From Cyrtodaria siliqua (Eukaryota > Mollusca > Bivalvia > Adapedonta > Hiatellidae), in the NCBI GenBank assembly GCA_037043455.1, contig JAWPHD010011245.1:1-64000 (forward strand): a stretch of DNA of 64,000 bases. Direction: 5' to 3'. Both the position numbers and the translations under genes were made by a program. Numbering within the stretch: position 1 is the first letter of the stretch; the number at the start of each line of letters is the position of its first letter. The notes under the pieces were generated by a model. The model ran no database searches, was not told the origin of the DNA, and was given only the letters and a program-made list of their open reading frames with translations. Positions 12,701 to 26,700 of this stretch are shown piece after piece.

Positions 12701-15700
12701 GTCCAGGCCTGCCCCAGTGAGCATAGCCAAAAACCGAAACCGAGCATCAACAGATCCTACCAAAGAAATACACCAGACATGAACTTGAGATCTCAAAGGG
12801 TATAAAATGAGTTAGCATCAAAGGATCAAAACTCTGTAATATTAAATTACTGCAAGCTCCCCCACACCTCACCAAAAACTTAGCCCCACCTCCACGCCTC
12901 AATTTTTTTTCCCCAATATAGCATATTGCCTGTTTAAGAACATCAAGGGTCATAAGTCTTGTGTTAATGGTTCGATCGGATGGTTTTCAATTTGTAGGAG
13001 ATTTCATTGATATTAACAACCTGGCAAAAACTGATAAAGATCAAATAATAAATGAAGTTGCTAGAGTATTCACAAGGCAGAAAATGGCATTTTTCAGCAA
13101 AACAAGGGCCATTACTCTGGTGTTACTGATCTGAACTGGCTGGTTTTTGAACTTCTTCAACTTTTCATTGACATTAACAATCTGTGCAAGTTTGGTAAAG
13201 CTCAAATAATAAATAAAGTTGCTAGAGTGTTCAGAAGGCAGAAATTGGCATTTTTCAGCAAAACACAGGCCGTTACGGCCATCCGATCAAAAGGTGTAAC
13301 TGATCCAATCTGGCTGGTTTTCGAAATTTCCTGAGTTTTCATTGATATAACAATCTGTGCAAATTTGGTAAAGATCAAATAATCAAATAATAAATGAAGG
13401 TGCTAGAGTGCAAACAAGACAGAAAAGGCATTTTTCAGTAATACAAGGGCCGTAACTCTGGTGTTACTTTTCCTACCTGGCTGGTTTTCGAAATTTCCCG
13501 AGTTTTCATTGATATAACAATCTGTGCAAATTTGGTAAAGATCAAATAATCAAATAATAAATGAAGGTGCTAGAGTGCAAACAAGACAGAAAGGGCATTT
13601 TTCAGTAATACAAGGGCCGTAACTCTGGTGTTACTTTTCCTACCTGGCTGGTTTTCTAAATTGTCCGAGCTTTCAATGATATAAAGATACCGACACATTT
13701 TGGTCAAGATCAAATTAAGAATGAAGACTTTATTGCGTTAACAAGTCAAAAGTTAACGGACAGACGGCAGACAACTCGCGATCACATATAATCATCTGCC
13801 CAAAGGCCAGTAGAGCTAAATATCACGACTCCCGTCCACAAAGAGATTGTTCATATAAAAAAAGATAAAAGCAAAATCGTACTACTACAGTATTACGATA
13901 AAACTTGAATGACAATGTTTTAGAAATGTTCAGACATAAAGCACACTTTACTTCTGACAGGTTATATTTTTTTTATAACACTTTCAAAATTGATTTATTT
14001 CATATATATAAGTTCATAAATAATGTTTTATGACTGCTGATAAACAGCTGCTCAGCTGTAAGAAGAATGCACTAAACAAGGCCCCCGTAAGATTTATTTA
14101 TTGCTAATGAAGTATTTTATGTGGAAAAATAGACGACTCAGCTAGTTTTTTGTTGTATAAATGAATTATATTAATTCATATTATGCTTTAAGGCTCTTAT
14201 AAATTCCTAATTTTTTTTTATTCAAATGCATTTTATTTGAATTACATGCACAACTGTTAGCATTTATGATTTAGCAACATAAAACAGCCGAGTCGTAAAG
14301 TTCAAGAACAACAATTTTCTTAAACAATTATTTATCCGAAGGTAACATGCGGCCTGATTTAATGCACATTCACATCATTACCTGGTCCCGTTTTAATTCC
14401 ATTAAGCGATGGAAAAGCTTAGATTAGCAGGATTTAATAACCGATATTTGAAGACCATCGATACCAACGGCCATAGGCCCGCAGTTTCGATGTGTTTCAA
14501 GTCCCAAACACCAGGTTGGAAATATCTGATTTTTTATCTGACATGGATTTTTATGTGTTTTATATACAGATTTTTGAGAGATTGAATGTAATACAAACAA
14601 ATTCTCACAAAATACTTTGTATGTCTATCTCTCAGCACCAAATGAAGAAAATATAAAATTTTATCGTGTTTTCAATAATTTCAATTTGTTGTTTGAACGT
14701 AAAATTGCTTTAAACTAACGCAATCATTGTTTTGGATGTTTTCCAACATCGAAAAACGTTTAAAATGACATTGTAACGGTTGAAGGACATTACGTCAGAG
14801 GTCTTGATGGCATTTCTAAAAACTCCTCAATAACCAATCAGCATAGAGTATTTTAATAAACCATGTTAGATTTTTATTTGGATTGACATTAACCACTCTT
14901 CCAGTTCAGTTCACACTTCTATATAATACTTGCACATTAAGTAGTGATGTACCGATTAATCGATTGTAACCGGTCAACGGTTACTTAGGCATCTGATTCT
15001 GATGATCGATTATGAAAGTCTATAATCGATCATCGGTTAAATGTAAAAATGCACTTTAATTAATGTTCAAAATAGAAATAAACATGAGTATCCAGGAGAC
15101 AACACTTGCGAAAATGAGCATATATAGATACATGAACATATTTATATCAATTAGAATTATTTTGCTGATAAAATGACAATGGTGTAAGAAACAAAGACAG
15201 AAAGAAATACATGCTTAATCAGAAATTATTCTCAGTTCAAGGCCTCAAACTCAGATCAACACACATGTTATACTTCATACTGACTAACCGATTATAACTA
15301 ATGATTGATCGGTTACATCGACCGATTGTAACCGATGATCGATTGTAAATTTCAACCGATTGCCCATCACTAGTTAAAGGTACTGGAGGCACTCTAGGAG
15401 AGTGAACGGTTGATCCAAAAACAAAAAACAAGCTTCATAATGTGCTTCAGTTCCATATGAAATGTCTGTTTATATTATATAAGCCACATGTTACCCTCCA
15501 GTTAATGTCTGTTTATATTAAATTAAGCCACATGTTACCCTCCAGTTAATGTCTGTTTATATTAAATAAGCCACACATTACCCTCCAGTTAATGTCTGTT
15601 TATATTAAATAAGCCACATGTTACCCTCCAGTTAATGTTTGTTTATATTAAATAAGCCAAACGTTACCTTCCAGTTAATGTCAGTTTATATTAAATTAAG

Positions 15701-18700
15701 CCACATGTTACCCTCCAGTTAATGTCTGTTTATATTAAATAAGCCACACGTTACCCTCCAGTTAATGTCTGTTTATATTAAATAAGCCACCCGTTACATT
15801 CCAGTTAATGTCTGTTTATATCAAATTAAGCCACATGTTACCCTCTAGTTAATGTCTGTCTATATTAAATAAGCCACATGTTACCCTCCAGTTAATGTCT
15901 GTTTATATTAAATTAAGCCCCATGTTACCCTCCAGTTAATGTCTGTTTATAATAAATAAGCCACATGTTACCCTCCAGTTAATGTCTGTTTATATTAAAT
16001 AAGCCAAACGTTACCTTCCAGTTAATGTCAGTTTATATTAAATTAAGCCACATGTTACCCTCCAGTTAATGTCTGTTTATATTAAATAAGCCACACGTTA
16101 CCCTCCAGTTAATGTCTGTTTATATTAAATAAGCCACATGTTACCCTCCAGTTAATGTCTGTTAATATTAAATTAAAGCAACATGTTACCCTCCAGTTAA
16201 TGTCTGTTTATATTAAAGAAGCCACATGTTACCCTCCAGTTAATGTCTGTTTATATTAAATAAAGCCACATGTTACCTTCCAGTTAATGTCTGTTTATAT
16301 TAAATTAAAACAACATGTTACCCTCCAGTTAATGTCTGTTTATATTAAATAAGCCACATGTTACCCTCCAGTTAATGTCTGTTTATATTAAATTAAGCCA
16401 CATGTTACCCTCCAGTTAATGTCTGTTTATATTAAATAAGCCACATGTTACCCTCCAGTTAATGTCTGTTTATATTAAATTAAGCCACATGTTACCCTCC
16501 AGTTAAATGTCTGTTTATAATAAGCCAAATGTTACCTTCCAGTTAATGTCTGTTTATATTAAATTAAAGCAACATGTTACCCTCCAGTTAATGTCTGTTT
16601 ATATTAAATTAAGCCACATGTTACCCTCCAGTTAATGTCTGTTTGTATTAAATAAGCCACACGTTACCCTCCAGTTAATGTCTGTTTATATTAAATAAGC
16701 CACATGTTACCCTCCAGTTAATGTCTGTTTATATTAAATAAGCCACACGTTACCCTCCAGTTAATGTCTGTTTATATTAAATAAGCCACACGTTACCCTC
16801 CAGTTAATGTCTGTTTATATTAAATAAGCCACACGTTACCCTCCAGTTAATGTCTGTTTATATTAAATAAGCCACATGTTACGCTCCAGTTAATGTCTGT
16901 TTATATTAAATAAGCCACACGTTACCCTCCAGTTAATGTCTGTTTATATTAAATAAGCCACACGTTACCCTCCAGTTAATGTCTGTTTATATTAAAAAAG
17001 CCACACGTTACCCTCCAGTTAATGTCTGTTTATATTAAATAAGCCACATGTTACCCTCCAGTTAATGTCTGTTTATATTAAATAAGCCACACGTTACCCT
17101 CCAGTTAATGTCTGTTTATATTAAATAAGCCACACGTTACCCTCCAGTTAATGTCTGTTTATATTAAATAAGCCACATGTTACCCTCCAGTTAATGTCTG
17201 TTTATATTAAATTAAAGCAACATGTTACCCTCCAGTTAATGTTTGTTTATATTAAAGAAGCCACGTTACCCTCCAGTTAATGTCTGTTTATATTAAATTA
17301 AGCCACATGTTACCCTCCAGTTAATGTCTGTTTATATTAAATAAGCCACATGTTACCCTCTAGTTAATGTCTGTTTATATTAAATAAGCCACACGTTACC
17401 CTCCAGTTAATGTCTGTTTATATTAAATAAGCCACATGTTACCCTCCAGTTAATGTCTGTTTATATTAAATTAAGCCACATGTTACCCTCCAGTTAATGT
17501 CTGTTTATATTAAAGAAGCCACATGTTACCCTCCAGTTAATGTATGTTTATATTAAATTAAGCCACATGTTACCCTCCAGTTAATGTCTGTTTATATTAA
17601 AAAGGTTGATGCACCATTTTCAAACAATGTTTATTTTAAAGGGCTCTAAAAAGCTTGAAAAAAGCTAAAAGAATTATCAAAATGCCATGACAAATAAAAG
17701 AGATATGACCTATTGAAAATATGGAAAGAACATAAATGGAGGCGGCCATATTTGAACAATGACGTCATCGCGCCTTTTTACCATTTATGGAATATTGATA
17801 AACTATATTTTATAGCAAAGAAAATCACTGCAAATTGATTAAAAATAAATATACAGATAGAAAATGAATAAATGGTAGCTTAGTTTTCATTTGCAATGAT
17901 TTTCTTTGCTTTAAACGACATTTTTGCCAATATGCCATATATGGTAGAAAGGCGCGATGATGTCATCGTTCAAATATGGCTGCCTCCATTTATGTTTCTT
18001 TGCAAAGATTCAATAGGTCATATTTCCTTTATCTTTCATGGCATTTTGATAATTCTTTCAGCTTTTTTCAAGTTTTTCAAAGCCCTTTAAATAAACATTG
18101 TTTGAAAATGGTGCATCAACCCCTTTAAATTAAGCCCCATGTTACCCTCCAGTTAATATCTGTTTATATTAAATAAGTCACACGTTACCTTCCAGTTAAT
18201 GTCTGTTTATATTAAATAAAGCCACATGTTACCCTCTAGTTAATGTCTGTTTATATTAAATAAGCCACATGTTACCCTCCAGTTAATGTCTGTTTATATT
18301 AAATAAGCCACCCGTTACATTCCAGTTAATGTCTGTTTATATCAAATTAAGCCACATGTTACCCTCTAGTTAATGTCTGTCTATATTAAATAAGCCACAT
18401 GTTACCCTCCAGTTAATGTCTGTTTATATTAAATTAAGCCCCATGTTACCCTCCAGTTAATGTCTGTTTATAATAAATAAGCCACATGTTACCCTCCAGT
18501 TAATGTCTGTTTATATTAAATAAGCCACACGTTACCCTCCAGTTAATGTCTGTTTATATTAAATAAGCCAAATGTTACCTTCCAGTTAGTGTCTGTTTAT
18601 ATTAAATTAAGCCACATGTTACCTTCCAGTTAATTATTGTTAATGAAAATGTTCGGTCTGGAAAGATTGACGACTTGGCTGTATTTGGTTGATAAATCAT

Positions 18701-20716
18701 AAATATGAATTTATGATGGGGTCACATTGACCTTGGCCGTTCACCTTCAAGATTTTTAAATCAATCATGGGCATTCCCCATTTCCAGGGCATTCCTTATG
18801 TTCTTTGACCTGAAGACCACAAACTATTTAGGGGTCAACCTCTACCCCAGAATATTACTCAAGTTTGAAGAGTCTGTGTATCCCTTGATCAGATATTGGT
18901 TGGAAAATTATCACAAAATGTCACATTGACCTTAATCTTTGACTCAAAATCAATAGTAAGTATCCTCTTTCCTTATGTCATTACTGATATAAAATGTTCA
19001 GGGTCTACGCATAATTTTTCAATCAATCAAAAAGTTAATGCCATACCATAACAAGTCCCATTTAACGAGCATACAAAAACGTAAGCGACACACTTCATAC
19101 AATCACTGCTGATGACTTAAAACCCAAGAGATTGTAAAATCTAAAATCCATAACTATCTACCAATAATATCACTCATTTTGTAACAGAATCAGCCTCCAT
19201 GTTGTAGTCATGTGATTTATGGAGAATGTTGCTGCTCAAGAAACAACGTAATAGGTCAATTAGCAAACACACACACTGACATTTAAGGTTGACACTTGAA
19301 ATTTATTACACCTCTTAACATAAACCATTTTAATTGCATTAATCATTCAATTTGTAATAATATACTGAGACAATGAATTGACTGGACAGACCTCATTATG
19401 AACTTAACAATAATTATAATGATTTACTAACAGAACAATTATTCTTTAGATACAATAATTATTGACAACAGTTAATGTATATTTCCTGATCATTGATACA
19501 TTGCTCAATATGTACATTTCCTGATCAGTGATGCATTGCCCAAGATAAAAAAGACAGCCATCTGATTGTTGCTGCCATAAAATGATGTATCACCTTCACT
19601 CAGCAGTAGTAATCAAGCACTGAAATAAGCACCTCAATCCACTAATACAATATTACTTTGACTTTAAAGGCACACATGGCAATCTTTTTTTTAAAAACTT
19701 GTGGCGTCCCATTAGTTTTTCACATACATGCAACTTGCATCTTTTCAATCATTAACATTAACTATCAGAAAGGATAAATAGAGGATATTTGTTTTGAGTG
19801 AATATATGATTCATTTTTATCGAGAAGTGAGAAAACTTATAGTGAAAAATATTTGAGTTTTCTCACTTCGAGATGAATATAAATCCTATATTCACGACAA
19901 ATCAACAAATATTCAATTTATTTTATACTCACAACCTGGAAATGTATGCAGAAAAAATATATTGCGCCAAAACAATGACGTAATTAAATAATCCTGTATG
20001 CATATAATTAAATAAACCTGTATGCATATAATTAAACATGTATGCATATAATTAAACCTGTATGCATATAATTAAACCTGTATGCATATAATTAAATAAA
20101 CCTGTATGTATATAATTAAACCTGTATGCATATAATTAAATAATCCTGTATGCATATAATTAAATAATCATGTATGCATATATAATTAAATAAACCTGTA
20201 TGCATGTAGTTAAATAAATGGTAATAAAAGTTGGAGTTTTTATTTTTGTCTTCATAATTATATCAAAGGTTTGAATATATTATTGGTGCAATCAGTAACA
20301 TGTAAACACAATCTGCTATTTACTATTCCAATAATTTGTAAATATGCAAGTTGTGTAGAAAACTAATGGGATGCTAGCCAGCCAAACAGACTAAGGCATA
20401 GTCATTCGGCAGACAGAAGCACAGATGTGTTCACAGACAAACAGAGGCACAGATGGATTCACAGACAAACAGACAGATGGACGGTCAGTCTGACAAACAG
20501 AGGCACAGATGGATTCACAGACAAACAGACAGATGGAGGGACAGATGGACATTAAGTCTGACAAACAGAGGCACAGATGGTAAGACTGACACAGGAAAAG
20601 ACACATGACAGAGATATACCACGAGACAACACTGTCACAACAGCACAGATGGATTCAGACAGTTGGACAGACAGTAAGCCAGTTAGACAGACAGCAAGTC
20701 GGACAGACAGACAGAA

Positions 20717-20749
<33 letters not shown>

Positions 20750-23700
20750 GCAAGCCAGTTAGACAGCAAGCAAGCCAGACAGACAGTAAGCCAGTTAGAC
20801 AGACAGCAAGTCAGACAGACAGAAAGCAAGCCAGTTAGACAGCAAGCAAGCCAGACAGACAGCGAGCCAGTTAGACAGACAGCAAGCCAGACAAATAGAC
20901 AGCAAGCCAGACAAACAGAAAACAAGCCAGACAAACCGAAAGCAAGCAAGAGTGCCAGCTAGACAAACCAGTCACATGACAACAAGACATCCAGCCAGAA
21001 TGAGATACTTACTGTGGTTGGTCCCAGACAGAAATGTTGGGTATGACAGTTGTATGACTAGACTGATGCATGTGGTCCATGAGACTGGATCTATCCTCAT
21101 ACTTCATCTGACAGCCCATACACACCCCAAGATGTACCTGTAATATAGAATAGTTACCAATGACAGCCCATACACACCCCAAGATGTACCTGTAATATAG
21201 AATAGTTACCAGACTAATTAGTAATATTCAACTCATAGAAATTGCAGAGATTTTAATATCTGATACCAGTTTTCATTCTTCATTTCATCTCCCTCGGAGG
21301 TGGCTGTCCCAATATGACCTTACCTTACATATGTTGATTTGTTTGTTTGTTTGTTTGTTGTTTGTTTGTATGGTGTGTTACGTCATTTTCAACACATGTA
21401 AGGTTATTAATGACAGTCGATTTTTTGTGGTGGAGGCAGCACCTCCCGCCATCCGTAAGAATCAACACTTCCTCACTTACAAGTCGAGCTCCCAGTGGGA
21501 TTCAACCCGCAGTGGTGAGAGGCGAAGGTTTACAATGTAAAGTCGTTAACCATTCGGCCAGAGACGCTTTTACATATGTTGAACAGGATGTAAAAAAACA
21601 TTTCATTTCTATGGAAACTATGATAAAGTTTGTTTGAGCCCATTATGGAAGCAAATACATAAAATATTATAAGAATCTTTCATGGATATACAACCGGTAA
21701 AGATCGCAAATCTTCAAACTGTTTTATAGGAACCGAGGCTCTTTTTCGTTCATACCATTAACATTTTGTGAGTTAACTGTTGATGTTAACAAATCATATT
21801 TCGATCTCACCCACTCTTTCTAGCATACCGGACAAGAAAATCCCTCATTTTACTGGGGCTAGATATTTCCATCTCACCCTAGGGTCGAGATAAAATTCAT
21901 GCGCAACAATAATGACGTCAATAAAGTGAACAGATGCATGATGTCATTGTGTCAAAAAACAATAATTACAAACTGCGAACAATACACATATTTACTGCAT
22001 TCTGATTGGTTAGTCATTCTTAAAAGTTCCTGTTATTTCTCAATGACTCATCAAAATAAAATAGTTCCAGTTCCACAGGCGCAGACTAAAGTGGAAGCCC
22101 AACATTTGATTTGAGCAGCGAAAGAAGTCTGGGGTATGCTTGGGCTTCCAAACGCTACAGTATATCAGGGAATAAAATGTGGAATGGTTCCGGCTTCCGA
22201 GCTTCCATCTGGCTATGCGCCTGAGTTTCTTATCTCCGTTTCATTTCTAGTCACGATGACATAACGAAACGTTACATGACGTCATTTTGTTAAAACCGTT
22301 AACGTCAAAGAACGAAAGTAAATAAACAGTGGATTTAGACGTGGAATAGCATAATACAGATTAATATACTCGGTGAAGGTAAACACTTTTGCTTAATATT
22401 ACAATCGTTACACTATTTATGATTATGTGTTCTCAGTATGTCATGTAATTTTTAAATGCTGAATCAATAAGAACAACCGACATTTTTCCGTTGAAAAAAA
22501 TTGGGAGTAGCTGGCCGATTTTAAGTGTTAAGCCTGAGCAATTGAGAACTGCATGTCTGGCCCGGGTCTTCAGTGCCTAAAAGCAGCTACACCACTAGAA
22601 ACATATTTTTTTTTAGGAAATGTAATGATCTAGGCCTATACCTTTGGGCGGAGTAGATTTCAAATTTGAAAATGTGTGATTTGGCTGATCGGTTCAACTG
22701 AAATTAATTTAATTTAGAGCTTACTGAGGCTTGTGAAATAAAATGGATGGTCAGTCAAGATTATCATTGACATAAGTTTGTAATTATAAGGATTGTTTTG
22801 CATTTTTTGCTTTGTTATCAAAGTATGACACGTCAATGATGGGTCACAAATTTTGTATAAAACCACTTCGCTGCGCTACACGGTTTTATACAATTTGTGA
22901 CCCATCATTGACTTAATTAAAACGTTAGTTATTGGCGACGTCAACGCACAAAATGTCAATGATATGCGAGAAAAAGAATCCATCATGGGTTTATCCATGT
23001 GCGATAGGTAAATCTCACCCTCATCCTTGGTTACAATTCTGACCTTCAGGTGAGATTTCCCTATCTCACATGGATACTCATGATGGATTCTTATATTCCA
23101 GCTCATTTAAAATGTGGATATCCTTCCCGATATGCAAGAATCAAGCTTGTTCCATCACACAATGGGTTGTTTCTGTAGCCAATATCAACAAGTAACATTT
23201 AAGTGCAAAAAAGTCAATGCAGTCCGAGATATTAACATCATATTGATTATTCATTAATATGCATCAAGAATAATTTCCCTTGTATGAGGTTGCTGTCAAA
23301 TGTTCTTGTTTATTTTTTTCAAGTGTTATTTCACACATACCTGTCTACGAATAAAGTTAACTAATTTGACTTGTTGGTAAAAGTTGAGATTCAGACGCAG
23401 TTTCAGCTCGTGTAAGTCGAAGTCGTGCAATTCTTGCATATGAAGAAGAAGTTTCTCTGAATTGCTAGATGAAAACTGGCAAAAGAGACAGACCGCCTGA
23501 CCACTCACTTCCTCCTCCCAGCCAGACCATTCACTGTAAAACAAAACAGTTAGCCACTAGTCTGTGATATATATTGGTACTTGGTGTATTAGGCAAAAAT
23601 TGAAGACTTCTGAGTGCAAATATGCAATCAGGGTGTGATAGCATCTAATGAGCCCATATGCACGAAGTGGGTTGTGTCTCTGGGGCAATGTTTACAGATG

Positions 23701-26700
23701 AAGGTGAAAAAGGTACATTTTTTATCCCACCGAACCTAATTTTAGCCACTGTTTTTCAAAATCGGCCGTGCAAAAAGTCGTACAGCTGGCTGGCTCACAG
23801 GTACCCCCCACCCACCATCCCTCACTCTACAACCCAAAAAAAACTCCAAACATAACTGAAATGGTCTAATATTACATATAATCATTCAAAATGTACATAG
23901 TTTTGACTCTATCCTTTTCAGTTATGTTTGGAGTTTTTTTTGGGGTTGTAGAGTGAGGGATGGTGGGAGGGGGGTACCCCAAGGGGGTACCAAACACCAC
24001 GTCCGGTACCTGTGGGCTGGCTAATACACTGTTAATACTCCAGCTTGACACTTCTTTCACTCTATGATACAGTCTGCTATATTGATTTTGACATTTTAAA
24101 GCAATGGTACCATTCCCAATGGCAAAAAGTATGGGTTTTTTGCCAATTGCAGTAAAAAAATACCTAATTGTTTTTTTTTTATATTTCAGAGGGGAACTTA
24201 AAACAGAAAAAGTGGAAAATATATACCTTTAGGGGAGGGTAATGAAATACTACAAGAGAATGTATACATGGTAACATGGTAATGTGTTTGCCAAGTATTT
24301 AACCATATAATATTGCTTTCGTTTGATAGTGAAAAATTCCCAATTTAAGACAAAACAACGCAAATTTCCCCAGTTGAATGGGTACCGGTAAACAAAAAGT
24401 TAATAATTACAACACATTAACTTCCTGGTGCATTAAATTATGCATTGATTGCTTGTATTAATTCAGCTCAGATTCAATTTAATTCACTAGTCATTTCTTG
24501 CAGATTTACTAGATAAAAAATCAATATTCAGAATTAGTTAAAACACATATTAACATGGCAGAAGTACAGCACAATGAATTCAGTCTCATTAATTTCATAA
24601 ACAAATAAAACTTTTATGGTAATAAAACATCAAAATAAAGGGAGATAACTCACTCTTCAGATTCCGTGTCATCATCGTCGAGGTCGGCTGTGTCGATCTC
24701 TTGTTGTATCTTTTCCCAGTTCTTGCCTAGCTCCTGAAATGAATATCAAGTATCATCAGGTACCGTGAGCTGTAACTGAACCAGACAACCAATCAGAACA
24801 GCTGTAGCTAAACCAAACAACCAATCAGAAGAGCTATAGCTGAACCAGGCAACCAATCAGAAGAGCTGTAGCTAAACCAAACAACCAATCAGAACAGCTG
24901 TAGTTGAACCAGATAACCAACCAGAAAACCAATCAGAAGAGCTGTAAATGAACCAGACAACCAACCAAAATAACTATAGCTAAGGCAATCAATCAGTTGA
25001 ATGTTTTTTAACCACTCATTAATATAGATTATTAAGAGCCTCCCCAGAGAGAGGTGAAGGATACGCAGGAATCCGGGACCTGCCCTACTCTTATTAACAA
25101 ACAAATTTCTTTGTTTCTAAAACATGCTCGGAATGATTCCGATACAAGGGACCACCCGGTCTACAACTCCATCTGACGGAAAGGCTAAGGGAAGTGTCTT
25201 GCCAAAGAACACACCGATGAAACTCATTGGCGCCGGTAAGGCATGAACCCAGATCCTCCGGTTTCAAGTCCAATGCGCTACACACTAGGCCATAAAAACA
25301 TTAACTATTTATTCGGACGTTTTTTCATGAGTGATAGAAATCCTGTTTTGAAAAACTCATGGTATTTAAATTATATATTGCATCTGTCAAAAATAAATGT
25401 AAAATAGCTTATTTGAATGTTAAAATTTTTAACCATGCATCATGAAATTCCTTTGCGCATGAATCTCAAAGCATGTGTCGTTATTGACACTGAAAAATGC
25501 CTGTAAGTGAAATGAAGTTTTACAAATTGGAGAATAAATTACCGACTACTCTTGCGTGTTATAATATACAATTTCCTTAAGAATTTATGATTAGTCGCAG
25601 TTCATTTGCTATCGCTGGGAAACATGAAATACAAAGTTTATTATCAAATATGATAAGATAACATGGCATTGCCACAATTGAGTTGCGTCACTTGCTAATT
25701 AAGAAAGTATGAAAGGAGAAATTTTGAAATCATCGAACACGTTAAATACAAAACATATTGCAGTCTCAGTTTGATTGATCATTTTTCTCACATTGTCTAG
25801 TGTCACTTACTCACACAGATGTGTCAATTACTCAGTACTTAAATAGTTAAAGAAGCAAAGTAAAAAGAAGTTGCCTAGAGAATCATTTCCCAGTAGGAAT
25901 TATCACTTTCCATATCTATGAAACCTTGGTAAATCCCCACACAAAAATGTAATATATTTGTATTTGCAATTGTACTTACCAGGTAGTTTATTACGTAATA
26001 TTTGTCGTAAATGTTGTTTTTACAATCGATCTTGCGATGTTGTTTCTTCCTCATGTGTTCCTTCAACACTATCTTGTCTCTGAACGTCTTCTCACAATAT
26101 AGGCACTGTAAACTGGAATGGAAATTAGAGTACAGGCACTGTGGAATCAAATATCTCTCCTACACTGCTTTGACACATGCAAAGAAGATAAAGACTAGTT
26201 ACGCTTACTCTACTAACTGCCAAGTGAGAAAGTGTCCATTCTTACTGATGACGAGAGGTATACAGTACTTGTTATATCTAGGAAAAATGTGGTGGTCTGC
26301 CTCTTTTTGAGCGTTTGCAAAATAAAACATGTTTTATCCGGCAATGTTAACAGCCGACAAAAAAATTTGCTAGAGGCTATCACTGATTACCGTTATTTTG
26401 TACATAAAACAACGGCACGCAAAACTGATAAAATGTGACGCAGGCGTCTTGTGTACGCTAAAATAGAGGTTCATTAGAATAAAATATGACCTTGACGACA
26501 GTGTTGCGAATAACGATTGTGGTGCTGATGCTGTCGAACAACTTCTAAAACAGACCAGAGAACCATTTGTTTCACTTATTAGTTATTATTTTATCCTTGG
26601 AAACCTGTGAAGTCATTCATTCAAAGTAGCTATCCTGCCAAAAGCCAAATTTTACAACATATGTACACAGTTTCTAAACCTACTGATGAAGAGGTATAAA

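Noticed and set aside
15455..18640. Regular repeats resembling a CRISPR array
   Set aside because: Units are contiguous minisatellite copies without unique spacers, in a eukaryotic intron, with no cas genes.
20577..20949. Gln/Thr- or Cys/Leu-rich frames
   Set aside because: They are translations of (CAGA)n-type simple repeats on both strands.
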